The position numbers and the translations under genes were made by a program. This document shows positions 8,289-14,045 of a DNA stretch of 14,045 nucleotides, piece by piece. Origin of the DNA: Solirubrobacter ginsenosidimutans (GTDB lineage: Bacteria > Actinomycetota > Thermoleophilia > Solirubrobacterales > Solirubrobacteraceae); NCBI RefSeq assembly GCF_027587205.1, contig NZ_JAPDOD010000097.1:1-14045 (forward strand), given 5' to 3'. Within the stretch, counting starts at the first letter, position 1, and each line of letters starts with the position of its first letter. Under the pieces are notes generated by a model. It was given only the letters and a program-made list of their open reading frames with translations, searched no databases and had not been told where the DNA came from.

Positions 8289-9499
8289 CCGTCACTGCGA
8301 GCGACGTCAAAGCCGCACGAGCGGCGGTCGAGACCGTTGCTCGCCGCACGCCGATGCTCTCCACCCGCACGTTCAGCGAGCGCGCGGGTGGAACGGTCGT
8401 GCTCAAGGCGGAGAACCTCCAGCGCACCGGGTCGTTCAAGGTCCGCGGCGTCGCGGCCAAGCTCGCCGCGCTCGGCCCTGAGAAGTGCAGCAAGGGGGTC
8501 GTCGCGGCCAGCGCCGGCAACCACGGCCAGGCGCTCGCCGCCGCCGCGGCGCAGATGGGCATTCCGTGCGAGGTGTTCGTACCCGCCGATGCGCCCATGG
8601 CCAAGGTGGAGGCGGCGCGCGAGCACGGCGCGACCGTCCACGTCGGCGGCAACAGCGTCGACGAATGCCTGGTCGCGGCCCTCAAGCGCTCTGAGACGGG
8701 CGGGCTCGCGTTCGTGCACCCGTTCGACGACCCGGCGATCGTCGCCGGTCAGGGCTCGCTCGGCCTGGAGTTGCTCGAGGACGTCCCGGATCTCAAGAAG
8801 GTCGTGATCCCGGTGGGCGGCGGCGGCCTGTGCGCAGGCGTCGCGCTGGCCATCAAGGCCGAACGTCCCGATGTCAGCATCGTGGGTGTCCAGGCCGCCG
8901 CGTGCGCGCCGTTTCCCGAGTCGATGCGGGCCGGCAAGCCGATCGTGGCCACGAGCGCGCTGACGATCGCCGACGGCATCGCGGTCAAGCGGCCGGGAGG
9001 GATCACGCTCCCGCTGCTGATGGAGCTGACCGACGAGGTCGTCGTCGTGGGGGAGGACGCCACGGCCGTGGCGATGGCGCTCCTGCTCGAGCGGTGCAAG
9101 CTCGTCGTCGAAGGCGCGGGCGCCGTCGGCGTCGCCGCGCTGCTGGGCGGGCAGGTCAAACCGGCGCAGGACGGGGTCACCGTGGCGATCCTCTCCGGCG
9201 GCAACGTCGACGCTGGACTTCTGGCCGCGATCGCCCGCCGCCACGAGAACGAGTCGGGCCGCCGCCTCGTCCTGCTCACCCGCGTGCCCGATCGGCCGGG
9301 CGCGCTCGCGCGCATCCTCGCCGCCGTGGCCGGGACGGGCGCGAACATCGTCGACGTCAGCCACATGCGCGAGGGCCTTGACCTGCACGTGCGCGAGACC
9401 GCGGTCGAGATGGTGCTGGAGACGCGCGGGCACGAGCACGCGCAGCGGGTGCTCAGCACGCTGAACGACGAGGGGTACGTGGCGCAGGTCCTGCACTGA
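8285..9499 (+). CDS. ilvA: Threonine ammonia-lyase (PLP-dependent, with C-terminal ACT domain)
   Basis: A 404-residue fold-type II PLP enzyme that deaminates L-threonine to 2-oxobutanoate, the first step toward isoleucine (or a catabolic route); serine is often a second substrate. Seen: the PLP lysine K52 in TGSFKVRG, SAGNHGQAL around residues 74-82, the glycine-rich phosphate loop PVGGGGLCAG near 177-186, and a single C-terminal ACT-like domain from about 326 (LLTRVPDRPGALARIL). One ACT domain and ~400 residues fit the shorter actinobacterial/TdcB-like type rather than the ~510-residue E. coli IlvA with two ACT-like modules; the effector cannot be predicted. The GTG start at 8285 overlaps the ridA stop. 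The pairing with ridA makes sense because the enzyme releases the RidA substrate. Whether it is biosynthetic (ilvA) or catabolic (tdcB) is not certain. Confidence 0.95.
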   Translation: MTVTASDVKAARAAVETVARRTPMLSTRTFSERAGGTVVLKAENLQRTGSFKVRGVAAKLAALGPEKCSKGVVAASAGNHGQALAAAAAQMGIPCEVFVPADAPMAKVEAAREHGATVHVGGNSVDECLVAALKRSETGGLAFVHPFDDPAIVAGQGSLGLELLEDVPDLKKVVIPVGGGGLCAGVALAIKAERPDVSIVGVQAAACAPFPESMRAGKPIVATSALTIADGIAVKRPGGITLPLLMELTDEVVVVGEDATAVAMALLLERCKLVVEGAGAVGVAALLGGQVKPAQDGVTVAILSGGNVDAGLLAAIARRHENESGRRLVLLTRVPDRPGALARILAAVAGTGANIVDVSHMREGLDLHVRETAVEMVLETRGHEHAQRVLSTLNDEGYVAQVLH

Positions 9500-9509
9500 T
9501 CATCGCCAC

Positions 9510-9523
9510 CCCCCACGTGGGGG
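9510..9523. promoter_or_regulatory. 14-bp perfect palindrome with CACGTG core
   Basis: CCCCCACGTGGGGG lies in the 72-bp gap between the lyase and CAP genes. As RNA it would form a 5-bp stem with an ACGU loop and no U-run, so it is a poor terminator. As DNA it is a symmetric site that a dimeric regulator could bind. Which protein binds, if any, is unknown. Confidence 0.35.
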
Positions 9524-9571
9524 ACGCACAGGGTCGAGCGCGAACGTGCCAGCGCCGACAGGGAGAGCACC

Positions 9572-10198
9572 GTGGCTGTTCGCTCCCTGATCACCTCCCT
9601 GCTGCTCGCCATCGTCCTCGCCGGCGTCGCCAGTTCGGCGCCGGCGCACGCCAGGACGAAGGTCGTTCACAAGGCCAAGAAGAAGCGCAAGCCCGCTCCC
9701 AAGAAGCGTGCGCCGGCGGCGCCCGCGACACCGGTGGTCTGCACCAACACCGGCCTGGTCCCCGATGCGGGCAACCTCGCGCTGATCCGCGGCGCGCTGG
9801 CTTGCCTGCACGACCAGATCCGTTCCCAGAACGGCCTCGGCGCGCTCGCCGAGAACCGTGCACTCGACGCAGCGGCGGGCGCCCACACCGACGACATGAT
9901 CGCCCGCGGGTACTTCGACCACGACACGCCCGACGGCGGCACGTTCGACCGGCGGATCCTCTCCGCCGGCTACGCGCGTCCCGGCGACGGCTGGTCGCTC
10001 GGCGAGAACCTCATCTGGGCCGATGGGGATCTCGCCACGCCCGCGGCGCTCATGAACTCGTGGATGAACTCGGAAGGCCACCGCGAGAACATCCTCAACG
10101 GCAGCTACCGCGAGCTCGGGCTCGCCGTCCGCCTCGGGACGCCGACCGGCGAAACCACCGGCGTGACGGTGTCCGCCGAGTTCGGCGCCCGCGGCTGA
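9572..10198 (+). CDS. Secreted CAP/SCP-domain protein (YkwD-like)
   Basis: A 208-residue exported protein. A signal peptide (about 1-27, likely cut after APAHA) is followed by a strongly basic, Lys-rich linker (28-47) and a CAP (SCP/PR-1/YkwD) domain from about 60 to 206. CAP motifs seen are AGAHTDDMIARGYFDH, SLGENLIW and WMNSEGHRENILN, which supply the usual two His and two Glu of the cleft. The molecular role of bacterial CAP proteins is mostly unknown. The basic linker could bind the anionic envelope, which is an inference. The start is GTG 9572 with GGGAGAG 4 nt upstream. It sits 72 bp after the threonine ammonia-lyase gene and may have its own promoter. Confidence 0.92.
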   Translation: MAVRSLITSLLLAIVLAGVASSAPAHARTKVVHKAKKKRKPAPKKRAPAAPATPVVCTNTGLVPDAGNLALIRGALACLHDQIRSQNGLGALAENRALDAAAGAHTDDMIARGYFDHDTPDGGTFDRRILSAGYARPGDGWSLGENLIWADGDLATPAALMNSWMNSEGHRENILNGSYRELGLAVRLGTPTGETTGVTVSAEFGARG

Positions 10199-10202
10199 CA
10201 AA

Positions 10203-10221
10203 GTCGTGGCAAGGCCACGGC
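10203..10221 (+). terminator. Hairpin after the CAP-domain gene
   Basis: GTCGTGGC-AAG-GCCACGGC pairs over 8 positions (one G-T) with a 3-nt loop, starting 5 nt after the TGA at 10196-10198. No T-run follows. It lies directly upstream of the next gene and could act as a partial terminator or an mRNA 3'-end stabiliser. Confidence 0.4.
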
Positions 10222-10247
10222 AATGCGGGTCCGGCACGTTGGGCCGC

Positions 10248-11555
10248 ATGAAGCTCCCGAAGATCCTGCTCGCCGCCGGTCTGGCCGCTCTCGCGCTGCC
10301 GGCCGTGGCGAGCGCTGACTCGATCGTGTACATCGACCAGGGGAACGTCTGGTCGTCCAGCCCGGATGGCGCGCGCAAGGTGCAGCTGACGACCGGCGGC
10401 GGCTGGCATTCGCCCACGCAGGCCGACGACGGGACGGTCGCCGCCGTCCAGGGCACCGGCCCGATCGTCGTGATGGCGCCCGACGGGCGCCCGCTGCACA
10501 CCATCACCACGCCGATGGCGCGCTCCGGCGACGGCGGGACGTTCGCGGCCCGCCCGGTCGAGCTCTCGTTCTCGCCTGACGGGAGCAAGCTCGCGTACGC
10601 GTATCTCGCCTACTCGTGCCCGCCGGCGTCGTCGTGCGGTTCGATTCAGCGCTCGACGTTTTACACGGCGGCGGACGTGACGGAGGCGACGCCGGTCGAC
10701 GTCTACGGCAACCAGTTCAGCGTCTCCGACCCGGAGTGGGTGAGCAACTCGCGCACGCTGGTCTTCGGTGGCTTCGGGAGCCAGGTCTCGATCGACGACC
10801 TCGGGCCCGGCGACTACTCGCAGAAGCCGTGGATGGTCCCCAACGGCGACATGGGCGACGGGGAGGTCACGCGCGACGGCAAGCGCCTCGCGGTCACCTT
10901 CGACTATGGCGCGAACAAGAAGCTCGCGTTCTTCGCCGTCAAGGGCGATGTCAAGACCGAGTTCCCGCCGGCGTACCCCGACGCCGCGTGCAGCACGACG
11001 GGCGGCGATGAGCGCTTGAGCGACCCGTCGTGGTCGCCGGACGGCTCCGGCCTCGCGTACGAGAGCAGCGCCGGGATCGAGACGACGCGTTTCACGCAGC
11101 TCGGCGCCGACGTCTGCGCGACCGGCGACGACCACGTCCTGACGGCGAGCGGAAGCGAGCCCGACTGGGGTCCCGCCGACCCGCCCGCGGCGGCGTACGT
11201 CCCGCCGGCTCCGCAGGTGCCGGCGACTCCGCCTGCGGGCGCCGCTCCGGCCGCGGGCCCGGCGTCTCCGACGGCCACGCCGCGCGCGACGGCGCGGTTC
11301 GGCACCGTCCAGGCGACCGCGAAGGCGCTGAAGAAGGGCATGGCCGTGAAGGTCACCGTGTCCGCGGCCGGCAAGGTCTCCGTCACCGCCACGCTTCGGG
11401 GGAAGGCGCTGGCGACCGGTCACGCGACCGCCAAGCGCGCCGGCTCGGTCACGGTGAAGCTCCCGAAGATCAAGAAGTCGCTGAAGGGCAAAAGGCTCAC
11501 GCTCAAGCTGAGCTTCAAGGGTGCGAGTATGAGTAAGACGGTGACCGTGCACTAG
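10248..11555 (+). CDS. Secreted TolB-like (PD40) beta-propeller protein
   Basis: From ATG 10248 the protein has 435 residues. A clear signal peptide (about 1-23, cut after AVASA) is followed by a ~300-residue region with PD40/WD40-like units (FSPDGSKLAYAY near 110 and SWSPDGSGLAYES near 260). A Pro/Ala-rich linker (about 308-345) leads to a Lys-rich C-terminal module (about 350-435) of short alternating strands ending in TVTVH. The PD40 repeats indicate a propeller of the TolB/DPP-IV-N type that binds other proteins or ligands; there is no peptidase domain. The region contains several Cys, some possibly paired after export. The upstream GTG at 10206 is rejected because it would bury the signal peptide and start inside a hairpin. 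CACGTT lies 7 nt before the ATG and could be a weak -10 for a leaderless transcript. Confidence 0.82.
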   Translation: MKLPKILLAAGLAALALPAVASADSIVYIDQGNVWSSSPDGARKVQLTTGGGWHSPTQADDGTVAAVQGTGPIVVMAPDGRPLHTITTPMARSGDGGTFAARPVELSFSPDGSKLAYAYLAYSCPPASSCGSIQRSTFYTAADVTEATPVDVYGNQFSVSDPEWVSNSRTLVFGGFGSQVSIDDLGPGDYSQKPWMVPNGDMGDGEVTRDGKRLAVTFDYGANKKLAFFAVKGDVKTEFPPAYPDAACSTTGGDERLSDPSWSPDGSGLAYESSAGIETTRFTQLGADVCATGDDHVLTASGSEPDWGPADPPAAAYVPPAPQVPATPPAGAAPAAGPASPTATPRATARFGTVQATAKALKKGMAVKVTVSAAGKVSVTATLRGKALATGHATAKRAGSVTVKLPKIKKSLKGKRLTLKLSFKGASMSKTVTVH

Positions 11556-11558
11556 GCT
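11553..11558 (+). promoter_or_regulatory. Candidate -10 box for leaderless M24 peptidase gene
   Basis: TAGGCT includes the TAG stop codon of the TolB-like gene and ends 8 nt before the ATG at 11567. A short purine run (GAGGG) is also present 2-3 nt before the ATG, so a leadered transcript from upstream is possible too. Confidence 0.4.
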
Positions 11559-11566
11559 CGAGGGCC

Positions 11567-12652
11567 ATGAACGGCCCCGATTCCCGTGTCGCCGCCCTCG
11601 ACGGGCTTCTCGAGGAGGCGGGCCTCGACGCCGTCCTCGCCACCAAGGACGCATCGATCGCTTACCTCTCAGGCTTCTGGGGCCTGCAGATGGAGCGGTT
11701 CTTCGGCGTCGCCGTCAAGCGCGGCGGCGCCGGAGCGCTGATCGCCCCGACGCTCGACCGCGAGAGCGCCAACAGCGCCCCGACGAGCCTCGAGCGGCTG
11801 CTGTACCCGGCCGCGATCTCCAACGGCCTGCCCGAGCTGATCGCCTTCCTCGGCGACGCCAAGCGGATCGGTGTGGAGGAGGACCACCTCAACTTCGCCC
11901 GCTCGGTCGCGCTAAGGGAGGCCGGGTATGAGCTCGTCCCCGCCACCGAGACGATCATGCACCTGCGCGCGGCCAAGGACGCCGAGGAGGTCGAGGCGGT
12001 CCGCAAGGCCTGCGTCCACATCGAGGCGGCGTACGACGAACTGTGGGCGACGCTCATGCCCGGCATGACCGAGGCCGAGATCAACGCGCGGATCGCCTTC
12101 GCGATGATGCGCCGCGGTGCCAAGCACTGCGAGCCGCACATCCTCTTCGGCACGCACTCGGCCGACTCGCACGGCACGCCCGGCGAGCGCAAGCTCGAGG
12201 TGGGCGACGTGGTCGTCGCCGACATCGCGGGTCAGTTCGGCGACGGCTACTGGGGCGACCTCACCCGCTGCGCCTCCGCCGGCCCGCCGAGCGATTGGGC
12301 GCAGAAGGCGTGGGCGGTCGTGCACGAGGCCTACGTCGACGCGGTCGCGGCCACCCGCCTGGGCAACACGACGATCGACGTCGACGCGGCCCAGCGCGCG
12401 ATCATCGAAGCGCATCCGGAGATCGGCGCCTGCCTGCACGGCGCGGGGCACGCGATCGGCACCGAGGTCCATGAGCCGCCGTTTCTCATCCCCAACTGGG
12501 ACGAGCCGCTGCGCGAGGGCATGATCTTCACCGTCGAGCCGGGGATCTACAACTCCGACGTCGGCGGGATGCGGCTCGAGGACGACGTGCTCGTCGGCCC
12601 CAACGGCCCCGTGATGCTCTCGACGCACCCGCTCGAGCTGCGCATCCTCTAG
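11567..12652 (+). CDS. M24-family metallopeptidase (Xaa-Pro aminopeptidase/dipeptidase type)
   Basis: A 361-residue cytoplasmic protein with the creatinase N-domain (about 1-130) and the pita-bread catalytic domain (about 140-358). All five dinuclear-metal ligands are visible: D219 and D231 in VVADIAGQFGDGYWGDLTR, H295 in GAGHAIGTEVHEPP, E324 in FTVEPGIY and E338 in MRLEDDVLV. The usual A after the first metal Asp motif is replaced (DIAGQFGDGY), a minor change. Length and order match PepQ/YpdF-like peptidases that release N-terminal residues before proline or cleave Xaa-Pro dipeptides; exact specificity cannot be read. Creatinase is another member of the fold but is less likely. The gene stands 11 bp after the TolB-like gene and converges on the CGNR regulator gene. 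Confidence 0.93.
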   Translation: MNGPDSRVAALDGLLEEAGLDAVLATKDASIAYLSGFWGLQMERFFGVAVKRGGAGALIAPTLDRESANSAPTSLERLLYPAAISNGLPELIAFLGDAKRIGVEEDHLNFARSVALREAGYELVPATETIMHLRAAKDAEEVEAVRKACVHIEAAYDELWATLMPGMTEAEINARIAFAMMRRGAKHCEPHILFGTHSADSHGTPGERKLEVGDVVVADIAGQFGDGYWGDLTRCASAGPPSDWAQKAWAVVHEAYVDAVAATRLGNTTIDVDAAQRAIIEAHPEIGACLHGAGHAIGTEVHEPPFLIPNWDEPLREGMIFTVEPGIYNSDVGGMRLEDDVLVGPNGPVMLSTHPLELRIL

Positions 12653-12661
12653 AGCGCGGCT

Positions 12662-12691
12662 GCCGGGCGCTCAGTGCTCTGAGCGCTCGGC
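12662..12691. terminator. Long hairpin between convergent M24 and CGNR genes (likely bidirectional terminator)
   Basis: A 13-bp stem (GCCGGGCGCTCAG / CTGAGCGCTCGGC, with one G-T pair) encloses a 4-nt TGCT loop. It begins 10 nt after the M24 stop and overlaps the last codons and stop of the convergent CGNR gene. No T-run is seen on either side, as is common in high-GC actinobacteria. Position and symmetry fit a terminator serving both genes. Confidence 0.65.
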
Positions 12692-13261
12692 GCGCTTGCG
12701 CTCGTACATCCGGCGCATCTTCTCGCGGCTGCCGCAGGTCGCCATCGAGCACCAGCGGCGGCGGCCGCTGGAGTCGAGGAAGATCCACCCGCACGCGCGG
12801 CCGGGGCAGCGGTGCAGGCGGGCGATCCGGGCGGGATCGGCGAGCAGCGCGACCGCGTCGGCGGCGACGGCGAAGCGCACCCGCCGCGGCTCGTCCTCGC
12901 GCCAGTCGAGGCCGAAGCTGCCGTTCTCGCGGAGCGTGAGCGTGCCGGCGGCAACCGCCTGGGCGTACGCGAAGCGCAGGCGCGACAACGCGAACTGGTC
13001 GGGTTCCTCGCCTCGCGCGAGCGCGGAGAACAGGTGATGGAGCGCGGTGCGCAGGCCGCGCGCGAGCTCCAGTTCCTCCGCGCCGCCAGGCCTGCCCGCA
13101 ACTTCTAGCCGCGCGCCCCAGCGCTCCAGCGAGTCGGGCTCCAGCAGCGCGTCGGTCGCCGGGATCTCCTGCTCGTCCTCGGTCCAGTCGACGGTGTTGG
13201 CGAAGTCGATCGACAGCGCGCCGCCCTGAAGCTTTATCGATTCGGGGGTTACCCTTACCAC
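12671..13261 (-). CDS. ABATE-domain/CGNR zinc-finger transcriptional regulator
   Basis: From GTG 13261 the protein has 196 residues. The N-terminal ABATE-like domain (about 10-140) starts with GGALSIDFANTVDW; the C-terminal zinc finger (about 150-185) has C152 and C157 (RCPGRACGWIFLD) and C171 and C176 (RRWCSMATCGSR). All four zinc ligands are present, but the name-giving CGNR reads CGSR (Asn to Ser). Such proteins are thought to bind DNA through the finger and a ligand through the ABATE domain; the ligand is unknown. The GTG was chosen because a consensus TATAAT ends 9 nt upstream, giving a leaderless transcript, and because the conserved region begins soon after. Longer readings toward 13651 run through the divergent permease gene and are rejected. 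It is divergent from an AzlC-type permease and may control it. Confidence 0.88.
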   Translation of the reverse strand: MVRVTPESIKLQGGALSIDFANTVDWTEDEQEIPATDALLEPDSLERWGARLEVAGRPGGAEELELARGLRTALHHLFSALARGEEPDQFALSRLRFAYAQAVAAGTLTLRENGSFGLDWREDEPRRVRFAVAADAVALLADPARIARLHRCPGRACGWIFLDSSGRRRWCSMATCGSREKMRRMYERKRAERSEH

Positions 13262-13284
13262 TGACTGGGGATTATAGGGTAAGG
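13253..13284. promoter_or_regulatory. Dyad in the CGNR/AzlC divergent promoter region, likely operator
   Basis: CCTTACC (13253-13259) and GGTAAGG (13278-13284) are perfect inverted copies, 18 bp apart. The left side holds a second partial copy (TTACCC at 13249-13254). The dyad flanks the -10 elements of both divergent genes, so one dimeric or tetrameric regulator could control both. The adjacent CGNR protein is the obvious candidate, by position only. Confidence 0.5.
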
Positions 13285-13300
13285 TGACCGCAATGCACAA
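13271..13300 (-). promoter_or_regulatory. Promoter of the CGNR regulator gene
   Basis: On the minus strand TTGTGC (13300-13295) and a perfect consensus TATAAT (13276-13271) are separated by 18 bp. Transcription would start at about the GTG at 13261, making a leaderless mRNA. The -35 box lies within the first codons of the divergent permease gene. Confidence 0.65.
13275..13286 (+). promoter_or_regulatory. Candidate -10 and Shine-Dalgarno of the AzlC-type gene
   Basis: TAGGGT (13275-13280) overlaps the minus-strand TATAAT by two bases and could be the -10 of the permease gene. AAGGTG (13281-13286) is 6 nt before the ATG and could be its Shine-Dalgarno sequence. If both work, the transcript start is very close to the gene. 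Confidence 0.35.
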
Positions 13301-14045
13301 GCCGAGCGACATCCGAACCGGCATGCGCGCCGGACTGCCACTGGTCCTCCCGACGCTCGCCATCGGGCTTTCGTTCGGAGTACTCGCGCAGCCGGTGATG
13401 GGTTCGGTCGCGCCCGTTGTGATGTCCCTGATCGTCTTCTCGGGCGCGGCGCAGTTCGCCGCCCTCACCGTGTTGACCGCCGGTGGCGGCGCGGTGGCCG
13501 CGATCGCGGCGGGAATGCTGATGAACGGCCGTTGGCTGCCGATGGGGCTCGCGATGGGCCCGTTCCTGTCCGGCGGACCTTTGAAGCGGGCGGCGCAGTC
13601 GCTCGCCCTGGTCGACGCGTCGTTCGCGCTGTCCAGCCGCGGCGACGGCACCTACGACCGCGGCGTGCTGATCGGCGCGACTCTCCCGCAGGCCGCCGCG
13701 TGGACCGGAGGGACGCTGATCGGCGTGCTCACCGGCGCCGCGCTGAGCGACCCCGGCGCGCTCGGGCTCGACGCGATGTTCCCGGCGTTCTTCGCGGTGC
13801 TGCTCGTGGGTGAGGCGCGCGGGCGCATGCCCCTGACCGCGGCGGCGACGGGCGCGGTGATCGCGCTCGTGCTGATGCCTTTCACGCCCCCAGGCGTCCC
13901 CGTCTTGGCCGCTTCGGCGGCAGCGCTGCTCGGCCTGCGGACCCGTCGAGAGACGGCCGCGCGCGAGGCGGGCGCGGCGGAGGGCGGCGCGGCGCGGCGC
14001 GGCGACGGTGCGGGCGGGCGCGGCTCGGCGCGGCGCGATGACGGC
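13293..14045 (+). CDS. AzlC-family permease (3' partial)
   Basis: The frame is open from ATG 13293 to the window edge (251 codons, no stop). AzlC proteins, usually with a small AzlD partner, export branched-chain amino acids. Seen: the N-terminal RAGLPLVLPTLAIGLSFGVLA, the signature VFSGAAQFAALTVL (about residues 48-61), NGRWLPMGLAMGP (about 78-90), and several further hydrophobic helices to about residue 215. The core ends around RTRRE; after that comes at least 30 residues of Ala/Gly/Arg/Asp low complexity, unusual for a family whose members normally stop at ~230-240 residues. An azlD gene would be expected just beyond the window. The gene is divergent from the CGNR regulator gene, sharing a 31-bp gap. 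It could be under that regulator, by position. Confidence 0.85.
   Translation, partial: MHKPSDIRTGMRAGLPLVLPTLAIGLSFGVLAQPVMGSVAPVVMSLIVFSGAAQFAALTVLTAGGGAVAAIAAGMLMNGRWLPMGLAMGPFLSGGPLKRAAQSLALVDASFALSSRGDGTYDRGVLIGATLPQAAAWTGGTLIGVLTGAALSDPGALGLDAMFPAFFAVLLVGEARGRMPLTAAATGAVIALVLMPFTPPGVPVLAASAAALLGLRTRRETAAREAGAAEGGAARRGDGAGGRGSARRDDG

Noticed and set aside
9500..9571. Riboswitch upstream of the CAP gene
   Set aside because: The gap is only 72 bp and I see no conserved riboswitch motif; only the CACGTG palindrome stands out.
10095..11654. 519-codon minus-strand open frame
   Set aside because: It is antisense to the CAP and TolB-like genes and is Arg-rich low-complexity shadow sequence without a recognisable motif.
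13262..13651. N-terminal extension of the CGNR protein
   Set aside because: It is antisense to the AzlC permease gene, and the consensus TATAAT sits just before the GTG at 13261.

Overview
The window is very GC-rich with strong G/C at third codon positions and dense, tightly packed genes. The gene set (a GlnA of Gram-positive length, a DUF255/YyaL-type protein, a secreted CAP protein, and a TolB-like protein with a Lys-rich C-terminal domain) and several TAnnnT -10 boxes 7-9 nt before start codons suggest a high-GC actinobacterium. A member of the Thermoleophilia/Solirubrobacterales is my best guess, but this is inferred from style, not from a marker gene. I see no tRNA, rRNA, CRISPR array, insertion sequence, integrase or phage gene, and no gene-free stretch over 300 bases.

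Layout. (1) Bases 1-864 are the 3' part of a gene for an Ala/Arg/Asp/Pro-rich tandem-repeat protein ending in one C-terminal membrane helix. (2) A hairpin and candidate promoter lead into a two-gene unit, 955-1890: an AhpD/carboxymuconolactone-decarboxylase-fold protein without any cysteine, then an HxlR-family regulator. A perfect 8+8 bp inverted repeat over the promoter is the likely operator. (3) glnA, a type I glutamine synthetase (1946-3286), ends convergently with the next minus-strand gene, and the two stop codons overlap. (4) A minus-strand run, read from 7882 down to 3283, encodes a DUF255 thioredoxin-like protein, an MMPL/RND transporter and a small membrane-anchored protein. The last two overlap by GTGA. 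(5) Divergent from DUF255, only 19 bp away, are ridA and a threonine ammonia-lyase gene, also joined by a GTGA overlap. (6) Two secreted proteins follow: a CAP/SCP-domain protein and a TolB-like beta-propeller protein. (7) An M24 aminopeptidase (Xaa-Pro type) has its -10 box on the stop codon of the preceding gene. (8) A 13-bp-stem hairpin separates it from a convergent ABATE/CGNR zinc-finger regulator, which is divergent from an AzlC-type permease that runs off the window.

How the genes work together. The clearest functional unit is ridA plus threonine ammonia-lyase: the lyase releases a reactive enamine/imine and RidA hydrolyses it. The best regulatory units are the HxlR operon with its palindromic operator, and the CGNR/AzlC divergent pair with overlapping promoters and a dyad. 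Most genes are recognisable housekeeping or accessory families. I did not find a convincing wholly new system. The points most worth checking are the cysteine-free AhpD-like protein under HxlR control, the glutamine synthetase lacking the expected feedback arginine, and the CGNR/AzlC control region.
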